This document shows, one piece after another, positions 1 to 8,065 of a stretch of 27,839 bases of DNA. The notes under the pieces are model-generated. The model made no database searches, was not told the origin of the DNA, and was given only the letters and a program-made list of their open reading frames with translations. The stretch is from Bacteroidales bacterium UBA1797 (GTDB lineage Bacteria > Bacteroidota > Bacteroidia > Bacteroidales > VadinHA17), in the NCBI GenBank assembly GCA_002319885.1, contig DCFT01000046.1, forward strand, positions 54,013-81,851. The letters are read 5' to 3'. How positions within the stretch are numbered: the first letter of the stretch is position 1; every line of letters begins with the position of its first letter. The position numbers and the translations under genes are program-made.

Positions 1-26
1 AAGAAAGCTTCGGTGGTTGAAAAAGG

Positions 27-150
27 CACAAAGAACTCAAAGTTAAAAATCTGAATTTCATTCCGATAGTTATCGGAACTTTGTGCTCTTTGTGTTATCC
101 CGATAACTCCCGATAGCTATCGGGACGGGACTTTGCGAACTTTGTGGTTA
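27..150. repeat. Intergenic repeat cluster with palindromes
   Basis: Read on the minus strand, two imperfect copies of one unit lie in tandem. Each has two CACAAAG-like or CGCAAAG-like blocks followed by a CCGATA..TATCGG inverted repeat. The first copy contains a perfect 18-bp palindrome at 108-125. The second contains 8-bp arms around a 2-bp centre at 61-78. A third, partial copy in the opposite orientation lies at 27-44 and is nearly the reverse complement of 77-94. There is no open frame here. It follows the hmuR stop codon but has no T-run suited to a simple intrinsic terminator. A dispersed intergenic repeat is the likeliest reading. Confidence 0.6.
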
Positions 151-196
151 ACGGATTTCACCTTTATCAGCAGCCCAACCACGATTTAGAAGGGGA

Positions 197-2326
197 TTAC
201 TTCATCTTCCCGAAATCGATATTCATCCCGACAAAGAAGCGTCTTCCGGGGGAAATGAAATCATAATTCTGAGGAATCACAATTCCGAATATATTATCCA
301 GACCAGTTGATATCCGTAACCATTTATATTCCTGAGAAATAGTAAACCGCCAGTTACTGAAAGGCCTGTCGTATCCGGTAGTTCCATCAGCTTGCTGATA
401 TACCCTTTCTCCCATCAACTGACAGTAAACCTGCGCAGAAAATGAATAGTTCTTTTCCCTGAAATTATAATCGGCTGATATATTGCCGGAGTGTTTTGCG
501 GTACCATACAATTGAAGGCCTGTCTCTTTATCAATAGCATGGACATAACTATATCCTGCACTCAGCCATGCCCCCTTAAATATCTTTTGTTTTGATATTA
601 AATCGATGCCATTAACCGAGGCATTTGCAACATTTTCGTACTGATATATAGTCTCAACAGCATCGGGTAAAGTTATTATGCGCTCGGTAATCATATCTGA
701 CAGTACGTTTCTGTAAACAGATACCGAGCTGTTATTCCAGGGCTTTGAAAATTCTATTGACCCTGAAAGATATTTTGATGATTCAGGTTTTAATTGCGGA
801 TTGCCTATTATAAGAAATTCTCCAAAATGGTCAAAATAAAAGTATAAATCCTTCAGGGCCGGAGATCGGAATCCTGTTCCTGCTGACGCTCTGAAATTAA
901 GAAATCCTTGTTTAAACATTGCAGAGATTTTAGGAGCAGCATTAAATCCATAATTACTGTGAGAACTTGCGCGAACTCCTGCAATCAGATCCCATTTTTC
1001 ACCAAAGCTTATATCTTCCTGAACATAAAAGACACCCTCTCCTGAACTTTTCAATCCTCCTTCCACCCTCGTTGAGTAAAGACGTTCATAATTGTACTCC
1101 AAACCTGTTGTTAGGGTGTTTTTATCTGAAAGATTAAAATTTCCCTGTGTCCTCAAGGTCCTGATAAAATCATAGGAAGCTGTATCCCTTTTGTTATTCA
1201 GTTGTTCCAGAATATCGTAAGAGCTGTAACGATCACGATAATATGAAAAATCTATTGAATTCTTTCCAAAATAATATTTCCCCCTTAAGCCTGCACTCAG
1301 ATCGGTATAAAGATTGTGAACAGGCCGGGCACTAACATTTCCATTTTCAAACTGATACCACGTAAAGTAAGGAACAAATGAGAGTTTGTCGGATGGAGTA
1401 ATTTCGAATTTTTGACTTATACTGTAGGAATGGTATGGATTTTGAGTCCAGTCATGCGGAGTTTCGGGAGTTACGTCATATCCATTTGTATGACTGTAAT
1501 TAATACTGGTCCTTGATCCGATAATTCCTTTTTTCAGGCCGATGGTCCCTCCGGAATAAAGCTCATTAAATTTTGAATAGCGTGAATAGAATTTTGCATC
1601 GAAGGGGTCATTAATCTTTTTTGTGATTATGTTAATAACACCCCCTATGGCATTGGATCCATAAAGCGATGAAGAAGCTCCTTTAATAACTTCAATATGA
1701 TCGATATTTTCCAGATTGAGCATGGAATAATCTATATTACCATCTACCTCACCTGCAATTCTTTCTCCATCCATAAGAAACAGCACATATTTTGCGTCCA
1801 TCCCCTGAAGTGTGACAGTAACTAATGTTCCCTGATGGCTGACATTAATACCCGGCACCATACTCTGTAATGCTTCAGTTACGTTTGTAATACCAAGCTC
1901 CAGCATTTTCCGGGCATTGATTACCTGAGTAAGAACCGGAACATTTTTAAGTGTCTTTTCCGATTTTGTACCCGTCACCACAACCTCATTCAGATCGATA
2001 TTTGATTCTTTCATGGAAAAATCCATATGTTTTTCGGCACTGGCAATGCTGAAACTCTTCTCCTGTGTTTCATAACCTATGAAAGATACTCTCAGCGTGT
2101 AATTACCGGGCTTGATTTTGTTGATTATATAAAATCCCTTCTTATCAGTTACAGTGCCGAAAGTAGTCCCCTTTAAGATAATGGTTGCGCCTGCAACTGA
2201 AGAGCTGTCAGTACCGGTAACAAAACCCGACAAACTTACTCCCTGGGAATGGACTATTGATGGAATAAACACTAAATATATCAACAGGAAGACTGATCGT
2301 TTATAAGCAGACAATTTACTGACCAT
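197..2326 (-). CDS. hmuR: HmuR-like TonB-dependent heme receptor
   Basis: This 709-residue outer-membrane receptor probably imports heme, or heme handed over by HmuY, using TonB energy. It has a signal peptide (about 1-28, ending VHSQ), a carboxypeptidase-regulatory-like beta-sandwich (about 30-105), a plug domain (about 113-238, with IEVIKG and SLYGSNAIGGVINI) and a 22-strand-type barrel reaching the C-terminus. Within the barrel, FRSP (486-489), His500 and NPQL (509-512) match the FRAP-His-NPDL arrangement of bacterial heme receptors. This is the main reason for choosing heme over siderophore or vitamin B12. Its ATG directly follows the TAG stop of the HmuY-like gene with no spacer, so the two are almost certainly co-transcribed and probably translationally coupled. 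The heme ligand is inferred from the motif and the neighbour. Confidence 0.85.
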   Translation of the reverse strand: MVSKLSAYKRSVFLLIYLVFIPSIVHSQGVSLSGFVTGTDSSSVAGATIILKGTTFGTVTDKKGFYIINKIKPGNYTLRVSFIGYETQEKSFSIASAEKHMDFSMKESNIDLNEVVVTGTKSEKTLKNVPVLTQVINARKMLELGITNVTEALQSMVPGINVSHQGTLVTVTLQGMDAKYVLFLMDGERIAGEVDGNIDYSMLNLENIDHIEVIKGASSSLYGSNAIGGVINIITKKINDPFDAKFYSRYSKFNELYSGGTIGLKKGIIGSRTSINYSHTNGYDVTPETPHDWTQNPYHSYSISQKFEITPSDKLSFVPYFTWYQFENGNVSARPVHNLYTDLSAGLRGKYYFGKNSIDFSYYRDRYSSYDILEQLNNKRDTASYDFIRTLRTQGNFNLSDKNTLTTGLEYNYERLYSTRVEGGLKSSGEGVFYVQEDISFGEKWDLIAGVRASSHSNYGFNAAPKISAMFKQGFLNFRASAGTGFRSPALKDLYFYFDHFGEFLIIGNPQLKPESSKYLSGSIEFSKPWNNSSVSVYRNVLSDMITERIITLPDAVETIYQYENVANASVNGIDLISKQKIFKGAWLSAGYSYVHAIDKETGLQLYGTAKHSGNISADYNFREKNYSFSAQVYCQLMGERVYQQADGTTGYDRPFSNWRFTISQEYKWLRISTGLDNIFGIVIPQNYDFISPGRRFFVGMNIDFGKMK

Positions 2327-2920
2327 CTATTCCAGATTTTTTGATCCGTCAGGCTGATATTTATATTGAAATGTAACATAACCTGATACGTTCTCAGGAC
2401 TGTAATAGCTTTTAAACCAGACTTTCGCATATTTGCCTGTAGCTGTTTTTATTATATATATATAATCAGATGGTATGATTTGTGTTCCTTCTGATGCAAA
2501 CTCCAGGGAGAACCATGTATACAATACTGGATTAACTATGTAGTAAGCATATGATTCCTGTATTGCAATTTTAGTTGAATCATCGGATACGAATGTTGCA
2601 GTATCTGAAACAATTTTCAATGCATCAAATCCGGTTTGTCCATGCTGGTATGAATTTGTTGCACTTCCCGAACCATTTCCCGATTTCCCTCCATTGGTTT
2701 TAATCCTGTAACGCTGAAAAGCGATATCCCACGCGTTTGAATTGGCCGGATCTGCTACAGTAATAGTGTCGTTGCTGTCAAAACTAAAATATTTCCATTC
2801 AGTTGAACTGGTGGAATTTATTTCAAAGGTCTGAGCCAAAATGGGTTGTGCAGTGTCTCCCTTTTTGCAGGCGCTTAAGGAACTAATGACGATCGCTGAT
2901 AACAATACAATTTTATTCAT
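2327..2920 (-). CDS. hmuY: HmuY-like heme-binding lipoprotein
   Basis: This 197-residue surface lipoprotein resembles the HmuY hemophore family, which binds heme and passes it to a HmuR receptor. The signal peptide ends in a lipobox, SSLSAC, followed by Lys-Lys. The family core is visible: WKYFSF near the N-terminus, then SNAWDIAFQRYRIKTNGG with a following Gly/Ser-rich SGNGSGSA stretch. The heme ligands cannot be assigned by eye, because HmuY homologues differ in using His or Met. The start was set at the ATG at 2920. A longer frame starts at a TTG at 2944, but that would put eight polar/basic residues before a normal signal peptide and would overlap the proposed promoter box. The hmuR ATG immediately follows its stop codon. 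Confidence 0.85.
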   Translation of the reverse strand: MNKIVLLSAIVISSLSACKKGDTAQPILAQTFEINSTSSTEWKYFSFDSNDTITVADPANSNAWDIAFQRYRIKTNGGKSGNGSGSATNSYQHGQTGFDALKIVSDTATFVSDDSTKIAIQESYAYYIVNPVLYTWFSLEFASEGTQIIPSDYIYIIKTATGKYAKVWFKSYYSPENVSGYVTFQYKYQPDGSKNLE

Positions 2921-2923
2921 AAC

Positions 2924-2960
2924 TCTTACGATTTTAAATTGCAAAAATAAAATCGCAAGA
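2924..2960 (-). promoter_or_regulatory. 13-bp inverted repeat or RNA hairpin at hmuY start
   Basis: Arms at 2924-2936 and 2948-2960 are complementary over 13 positions with one mismatch, separated by 11 nt. On the minus-strand RNA the mismatch becomes a G-U wobble, so a transcript reading through from the araC-type gene would form an uninterrupted stem. The stem ends 3 nt before the hmuY ATG, where a ribosome must load. There is no T-run after it, so it is not a standard terminator. It may instead be a DNA operator, because it also covers the candidate -7 box at 2942-2949. Confidence 0.55.
2942..2949 (-). promoter_or_regulatory. Candidate -7 box for hmuYR
   Basis: The minus strand reads TATTTTTG, a full match to the Bacteroidota -7 consensus TAnnTTTG. 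It lies 21 bp before the hmuY ATG, giving a leader of roughly 15 nt. No TTG is present at the usual -33 spacing, so this is suggestive only. It falls inside the inverted repeat at 2924-2960. Confidence 0.35.
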
Positions 2961-2979
2961 ATTTTGAAAATGGTAAAAA

Positions 2980-3906
2980 TCAGGGTTTTTGTGGTAGTAA
3001 TTTTTTATGAATGTCGCGAAATCTCTTGGGGGTTATTCCTATTTTACTCTTAAAAACCTTATTAAAATAGGAATTATCCTCAAAATTCAACTTGTATGCA
3101 ATCTCTGAAACTGAAAGGTCGGATGACAGAAGCAGCTTCCTGGCTTCCTGCATGAGTCTGTTCTGTAATATTTTTTTAAGGCCACAATTAAAATGTTTAT
3201 TGCAGATCTCATTTAACTGGCTTTCAGATATATTGAATGCAGTGGTATAAAAACCAAGGTGCTGTTCCTTAATAAAATAAGAATCAACAAGATGTGATAA
3301 TGAGTGAATAATTATACTATCGGTGCTATTAGATTTTCCCGATTTTAATTCATATAAGTCCGTAAGCTTTAAGAGCAAAATATTCAGGTGAGAACGGATA
3401 ATTACTGCAGAATTATTTGTAGGTGCATATAGCTCGTATTCAGAATGTATTGAGTTTATTTCGGAATTAATCGCAGCAAACTCATTATCAGACAGCCGAA
3501 TACATGGATTACATATATTGTTTCCTGTTTGCGAAGTATAGGAATAGACATTTAAAAGCCGGACAAAGCTGAATTCTTCAACATAAAAGTCCTGACAGAA
3601 GAAAAACACTATCCCTTCGACATCTTCAAGACCTTCAAATGAATGCAACTGGCCGGGGCCAATAATACACAATGTCTGAGGCTTCACAGGAAAGATATCA
3701 TCTTTGATTTTAATGCTCCCACTGCCCTGTGTGAATAAAATCAGAGAATAAAAATCGTAAGCATGTTCCTTCCTGATGAAACAGTAGAGATCAAGGAACC
3801 TTTTAAAACTATTATAGTAAATCCCATGCACTTTAATATCACGCAGGAAGCTAAAATGATAAAGTGATTTCTCAGAATTTTGATATGGATCCAACCCTGG
3901 TTTCAT
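2980..3906 (-). CDS. AraC-family transcriptional regulator
   Basis: This 308-residue regulator has an N-terminal cupin-like ligand/dimerisation region (about 40-130, including the HSFEGLED stretch) and a C-terminal double helix-turn-helix of the AraC/XylS type. The second HTH shows the family signature around LNFEDNSYFNKVFKSKIG, followed by ITPKRFR. It precedes the hmuY-hmuR pair on the same strand, with 59 bp between its stop and the hmuY ATG. Control of heme uptake is the natural guess, but this rests on position alone. The effector is unknown. The ATG at 3906 follows shortly after a TATTTTTG box, consistent with a short leader. Confidence 0.85.
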   Translation of the reverse strand: MKPGLDPYQNSEKSLYHFSFLRDIKVHGIYYNSFKRFLDLYCFIRKEHAYDFYSLILFTQGSGSIKIKDDIFPVKPQTLCIIGPGQLHSFEGLEDVEGIVFFFCQDFYVEEFSFVRLLNVYSYTSQTGNNICNPCIRLSDNEFAAINSEINSIHSEYELYAPTNNSAVIIRSHLNILLLKLTDLYELKSGKSNSTDSIIIHSLSHLVDSYFIKEQHLGFYTTAFNISESQLNEICNKHFNCGLKKILQNRLMQEARKLLLSSDLSVSEIAYKLNFEDNSYFNKVFKSKIGITPKRFRDIHKKLLPQKP

Positions 3907-3913
3907 CTGGGGT

Positions 3914-3921
3914 CAAAAATA
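3914..3921 (-). promoter_or_regulatory. Candidate -7 box for the AraC-type regulator
   Basis: The minus strand carries TATTTTTG, matching TAnnTTTG, 7 nt before the ATG at 3906. The leader would be very short or absent. No TTG is visible at the expected -33 position. It is the same octamer as the box found in front of hmuY. Confidence 0.3.
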
Positions 3922-4030
3922 CTAAAATAATACCGGAGGCTTTATTACTATAATAAATATCATATTTTTAATATAAAACAATGATTTGGTAACTGTTGAG
4001 GATTAATACAAACCACAGGCAAACCATCTC

Positions 4031-5470
4031 TTAAAATATCAGTGTAAAAGTCGAGCCCTTCATAGGGACAGAGCTCACTTCGAGCCTGCCATGATGCAGC
4101 ATCATAATCTGTTGTGACAAGCTTAGTCCAATGCCAGAACAATTAGCTTTGGTAGAATAAAAAGGAAGGAAAATCCGCTCGAGGACATCAGCGCCAATTC
4201 CTGTCCCATTATCAGAAATTGATATCTGGATATGATCCCATTCATTCTTTGATGCAGCTAAAGTCAATTGGGGTTCCTCATTTTCCTTCATTGCTTCAAG
4301 AGCGTTCTGAATGAGATTTATAATTACCTGTTCTATAAGTTCCAGGTCGGCGTTAACACAAAGGTCCCGGGAAAGAATTGTCTTTTCAAACTTTATGTTT
4401 GTTTCCTTAAACTTTGCACTGTAAAGAATACTGATCCGTTCGAAAAGGTCATGCAAAATTATTTTTCTGAGATTTGGTTTCGGTATCTCAGTGAGGCTTT
4501 TTGTGGCCTTTACAAAATTGATTAGTCCCTGAGTACGTGATTCTATAATTCTCAAACTGTGATGGATATCTGCAGTTACTTCTTCTCCGATTTCTTCAGG
4601 TTTCTGAACCGTACCGGTATCGTCTTCAAGCATTTGAGCAGTCATTCCCGCAAGATTGGTAATAGGAATAGCTGAATTCACAATCTCATGCGATATAATA
4701 CTAACAAGTTTCTGCCATGTATTTATCTCTTTATTAATTAATTCATCTTTCTGCCGTTCTATTTCATCTTTTTGTTCTTTCAACTCTTTGTTCTGCAAAT
4801 TAAGCTCACTGTTTTTCTTGCTTAACTCTGTCTCAAAACGGAAATTAAGTAACCTAAGGTAATAAATACCTGCATTAATAAACAGGAAAAGGCCTATCTG
4901 CGCAATTTTGTAATAAAGATAAAATGTATTAATCCTGTCAACAATTGGGTAGTTGTTCATGTAAGATTCTACCAGCTGGGGCTTCCCAAAATACACCATA
5001 ATTCTGTCGATAAATAGTACCAGGAGGCAATAATATGACAGAGAAAACCAATAAAGAAATTTTTCTTTATGCGGATGTACAAGCAGTTGCGGAATTATTG
5101 AGATGCCTATCACTACATATGGATAATATGTAAATTCTTCCTCCTGAACATATCCTATCATCGTCGGACCGAGGAGGAAAACGACTGAAGGAAGAAAAAT
5201 CAGCGACAATCTGCTCAGCTTAGTGTAACCATATCGGGCGAGTACAAGGTTCAGGAAGCTGAGGAGAATTGTAAATAGCACACGCAATGTACCATATGAA
5301 AGTACATTGTTAGTGAGTTCCTGTCCTATTAGTGTATATATCAGCAAAAACAACATAGTGATGAGCATCACAAAGTTTAGCTGATTGCAAAGGACAATGG
5401 GTTTCCTGTCTGACTGCTTTTCTTCCTTTGTTGTTCCCAGGTTAGATATGTAATTCCAGAAGCTTTGCAT
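4031..5470 (-). CDS. Membrane sensor histidine kinase
   Basis: This 479-residue protein is the likely phosphodonor for the NtrC-type regulator encoded 74 bp upstream on the same strand. The first 210 residues hold about six hydrophobic segments (around 31-49, 58-79, 86-104, 116-131, 138-158, 187-208) with no large periplasmic domain, so the signal may be sensed in the membrane. A charged coiled coil (about 212-250) leads to the phosphoacceptor box SHEIVNSAIPI with His261. The ATPase domain has an N box (LIQNALEAM), a G1 box (DNGTGIG), an F box (FLPFYSTK) and a G2 box (GIGLSLSQQI). It is therefore a complete, apparently active kinase. The HEIxNxxxPI form of the H box is typical of kinases paired with sigma54 activators in this phylum. 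Confidence 0.9.
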   Translation of the reverse strand: MQSFWNYISNLGTTKEEKQSDRKPIVLCNQLNFVMLITMLFLLIYTLIGQELTNNVLSYGTLRVLFTILLSFLNLVLARYGYTKLSRLSLIFLPSVVFLLGPTMIGYVQEEEFTYYPYVVIGISIIPQLLVHPHKEKFLYWFSLSYYCLLVLFIDRIMVYFGKPQLVESYMNNYPIVDRINTFYLYYKIAQIGLFLFINAGIYYLRLLNFRFETELSKKNSELNLQNKELKEQKDEIERQKDELINKEINTWQKLVSIISHEIVNSAIPITNLAGMTAQMLEDDTGTVQKPEEIGEEVTADIHHSLRIIESRTQGLINFVKATKSLTEIPKPNLRKIILHDLFERISILYSAKFKETNIKFEKTILSRDLCVNADLELIEQVIINLIQNALEAMKENEEPQLTLAASKNEWDHIQISISDNGTGIGADVLERIFLPFYSTKANCSGIGLSLSQQIMMLHHGRLEVSSVPMKGSTFTLIF

Positions 5471-5544
5471 ATTGTCTTATTCTTTAAATTCTATTTTCAG
5501 TTTTTCAGACAAAATATTTATTCTATGTTCCTCTCAGATTATTA

Positions 5545-6930
5545 TCAGATAATAATCCCGAGATGTGCAATCTTCCTGTAGAGAGTGCTCCGGGCTATTC
5601 CAATTTCTTCAGCCGCTTTAGACAAGTTGCCATTGTACTTGCTCATAGCACTGCTTATTGCTTTCCTTTCATAGTCTTCAATGCGCAGAGGAGACTCTTC
5701 AATAATCTGGACACAAGGGGGCTTTTCCCGAAGAATAAAATCATCAGGAGACAGGTAAGGGTATTTACAAAGAATTACAGCTCTTTCGATAGCATGGGCA
5801 AGTTCTCTGATGTTTCCTGGCCAGGAGTACTCTTTAAGTTTTAATATCGTGTCATCTTTCAGAATTATGTTTTTCTTGCAATACTTATCAGAGAAGAGCT
5901 TCAGGTAATATTCCGCAATGGGACCTATATCTTCCTTTCTCTCCCGTAAAGGGGGAAGTACAATCTCCACTGTATTAATCCGATAAAGAAGATCCTGTCT
6001 GAATTCAAAGGAATCCGCCATTTTGTATAATGGTTTATTTGTAGCCGAAATGAGTCTTATATCAACAGGAATAGGATGATTGCTTCCAATTCTGATAATT
6101 TCCCTGTTTTGAATAGCAGTAAGTAACTTTGCCTGCAAGGGAAGAGTGAGATTTCCGATTTCATCCAGAAATAATGTTCCGTTGGATGCTGTTTCAAACC
6201 TTCCGGTTCTTTCTTCCTTAGCATCAGTAAAAGCACCTCGTGTATGCCCGAATAATTCAGATTCGAAAAGAGTCTCGGAAACGGAGCCAAGATCAACATG
6301 AACAAATTTATTTTGGTTTCTCAGGGAATTATTATGAAGAGCCCATGCTGCAAGTTCCTTGCCGGTTCCATTTTCGCCAAGTATCAAGACATTTGCATCT
6401 GTGGGAGCAACTATTTTTATGATGTCAAGAATTTGAGCCATTACCGGTGAACGGCTAATCATATCAGGGTAGTTTGTTCTCACTGAATTAGCAGGCCCTG
6501 CATTGCCTGTTTTAACCTTTCTTTCCGGCTGTCTTTCACTTCTGAGAGCAACCACCCTCTGAACCGAACTAATAAGCTGATCTTTATTCCATGGCTTTAT
6601 TAGAAAATCACTGGCACCCTCTTTCATCGCCTGAACAGCCAGTTTAATTTCTCCATACGCAGTGGTTGTAATTATACTTATATCAGGATCTATCCTGAGA
6701 ATCTTAACGAGCCAATCCAATCCTTCTTTCCCTGAAGTGCTGCCACGTGAAAAATTCATATCCAGGATAATCACATCATAATTATTCGATCTAAGGTATT
6801 GAGGTATTAAATCAGAACGGTTAAGAGTATCTACCTTCCCGAACAGGTCCCTAAGTACGAGCCTGGCAGTGTATAAAACATCATTATCATCATCAACTAT
6901 CAGTATACCGGATGGTCCAACCGATTTCAT
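5545..6930 (-). CDS. NtrC-type sigma54-dependent response regulator
   Basis: This 461-residue regulator has three domains. The receiver (about 7-125) has acidic residues DDD at 13-15, phosphoacceptor Asp57 and Lys112. The AAA+ sigma54-interaction domain (about 155-395) has Walker A GENGTGKE (185-192), Walker B GTLFLDEIG (251-259), the LPPLRER stretch and WPGNIREL. A Fis-type HTH lies at the C-terminus (about 435-457, LSKAAEEIG then STLYRKI). The sigma54-contacting loop reads GAFTDA (232-237) rather than GAFTGA. It precedes its kinase in an apparent two-gene operon. It should activate sigma54 promoters, and the nearest candidate lies in front of the efflux operon at 11508. Confidence 0.92.
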   Translation of the reverse strand: MKSVGPSGILIVDDDNDVLYTARLVLRDLFGKVDTLNRSDLIPQYLRSNNYDVIILDMNFSRGSTSGKEGLDWLVKILRIDPDISIITTTAYGEIKLAVQAMKEGASDFLIKPWNKDQLISSVQRVVALRSERQPERKVKTGNAGPANSVRTNYPDMISRSPVMAQILDIIKIVAPTDANVLILGENGTGKELAAWALHNNSLRNQNKFVHVDLGSVSETLFESELFGHTRGAFTDAKEERTGRFETASNGTLFLDEIGNLTLPLQAKLLTAIQNREIIRIGSNHPIPVDIRLISATNKPLYKMADSFEFRQDLLYRINTVEIVLPPLRERKEDIGPIAEYYLKLFSDKYCKKNIILKDDTILKLKEYSWPGNIRELAHAIERAVILCKYPYLSPDDFILREKPPCVQIIEESPLRIEDYERKAISSAMSKYNGNLSKAAEEIGIARSTLYRKIAHLGIII

Positions 6931-6977
6931 TAAAATTATATTAATGATTTCTTACGTGATAATATTCAAATAATAAG

Positions 6978-7008
6978 TAAAGATAAGATTTGTTGCATTC
7001 TGAATCAA
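6978..7008 (-). promoter_or_regulatory. Candidate promoter of the two-component operon
   Basis: On the minus strand a TTG (7006-7008) is followed after 20 bp by TATCTTTA (6978-6985), one base from the TAnnTTTG -7 consensus. This is the spacing expected of the Bacteroidota housekeeping promoter. The leader to the ATG at 6930 would be about 40 nt. No sigma54 -24/-12 element was found on this side, so the regulator gene itself probably uses the housekeeping sigma factor. Confidence 0.4.
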
Positions 7009-7013
7009 TGCTT

Positions 7014-7030
7014 TGTAGCAAAATGCTACA
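7014..7030. promoter_or_regulatory. 17-bp palindrome, possible operator
   Basis: A perfect inverted repeat, TGTAGCA-AAA-TGCTACA, lies in the divergent gap just upstream of the proposed -33 element of the two-component operon. It is flanked by near-identical direct repeats, TCTGAATCAAT at 6999-7009 and TCTGAATTAAT at 7032-7042, 33 bp apart. A dyad of this size is what a Fis-type HTH dimer would bind, so autoregulation or action on the divergent gene at 7151 is plausible. Confidence 0.45.
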
Positions 7031-7150
7031 CTCTGAATTAATATAGATTCACACTATTAGCTTATATATCTGTCTGTGTTATAGTTACGCGGATCGGCCT
7101 GATTATTGGATTATCTCTGATAACAAAATTAGCCTGATTTTCACTAGAAA

Positions 7151-7969
7151 ATGAAAAAAGAAATTAAAGAATCGACACTCCTGTTTATGCCCTATATATC
7201 TGGTCATTTCTCTTGCAGCCTGACAATATTAATTGCATTTCTTCATAGCAGTTGCACTCATTACTATTACGTTGGCAATGTTCTTAATGTCCATCTCTTC
7301 AAAGAGAAGAATGAGTATCGCATTTCCGGATCATTGGGATCAGGAGACGAATCTAACTGCATCGAGATTCAGACTGCTTATTCAGTTACAGACAGGATTG
7401 GCATTATGGCAGATTTTATGACGGCAAAAGGAGGAAATCTTACCGGCCATAATTATGGTTCAGGGAACTACTTTGAGGGAGCGGCTGGTTATTACAAACC
7501 GGTCGGAAAGTTTGGTGTATTTGAAACATATGGAGGCTTAGGCTTTAGCAATCAGCATCATGAATACACCAGCAACTATTATAATCTGAATAACGGTACT
7601 TCTGATTTGTCATCGTTAAAATTCTATATTCAACCATCTTTTGGCTTTACTTCTAAATTTATTGAAATAGCTGTATCGACCCGGATTAGCGCTTTAACAT
7701 TTAATATTATATCAAATAATATTCTAGGAAACTATGACCTGTTTAATGAATTGAATAGCCTTTCACCTCAGATTCATTATTTTTTTGAGCCGGCAATTTC
7801 AATTCGCGCCGGATGGCAGTTTACAAAGGTGCAGTTCCAGTCAGAATATTCCCGTAATTTAACCTATGAAGATATGCATATTGGTGAATATTACCACTTT
7901 AGCTTAGGAATGTATTTTTCGTTTGGCAAAAGGTTTAAGCCTCAGAGTCAGAACAGAATTATCGACTGA
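7151..7969 (+). CDS. Predicted outer-membrane beta-barrel lipoprotein
   Basis: This 272-residue protein has no assigned function. A hydrophobic segment ends in a lipobox-like HSSC near residues 32-35, followed by THYYYVGN. The remainder alternates polar and aromatic residues in Gly/Tyr-rich strands and ends in a strand-like FSLGMYFSFGKRF, as expected for a small beta-barrel. It is transcribed divergently from the two-component operon and lies about 96 bp before the phosphoesterase gene on the same strand, so the two may be co-transcribed. The first ATG gives 20 residues before the hydrophobic segment. A later ATG at 7187 would give a shorter, more usual leader. A porin-like or surface role is only an inference. 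Confidence 0.7.
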   Translation: MKKEIKESTLLFMPYISGHFSCSLTILIAFLHSSCTHYYYVGNVLNVHLFKEKNEYRISGSLGSGDESNCIEIQTAYSVTDRIGIMADFMTAKGGNLTGHNYGSGNYFEGAAGYYKPVGKFGVFETYGGLGFSNQHHEYTSNYYNLNNGTSDLSSLKFYIQPSFGFTSKFIEIAVSTRISALTFNIISNNILGNYDLFNELNSLSPQIHYFFEPAISIRAGWQFTKVQFQSEYSRNLTYEDMHIGEYYHFSLGMYFSFGKRFKPQSQNRIID

Positions 7970-8065
7970 TGCCGATTTATTTTTGGGCTATTCTTTATTA
8001 TACGCCAGAAATAAATGTATCAATATTTATCTGAAATATTATTATTAACCAAAATCTTAAACATT

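Noticed and set aside
3960..4142. 60-codon minus-strand frame at the end of the histidine kinase gene
   Set aside because: It overlaps the conserved G2 region of the kinase in another frame and has no independent support.
7084..7150. Search for a sigma54 promoter in front of the beta-barrel lipoprotein gene
   Set aside because: No GG/GC pair at the required spacing was found on either strand in this gap.
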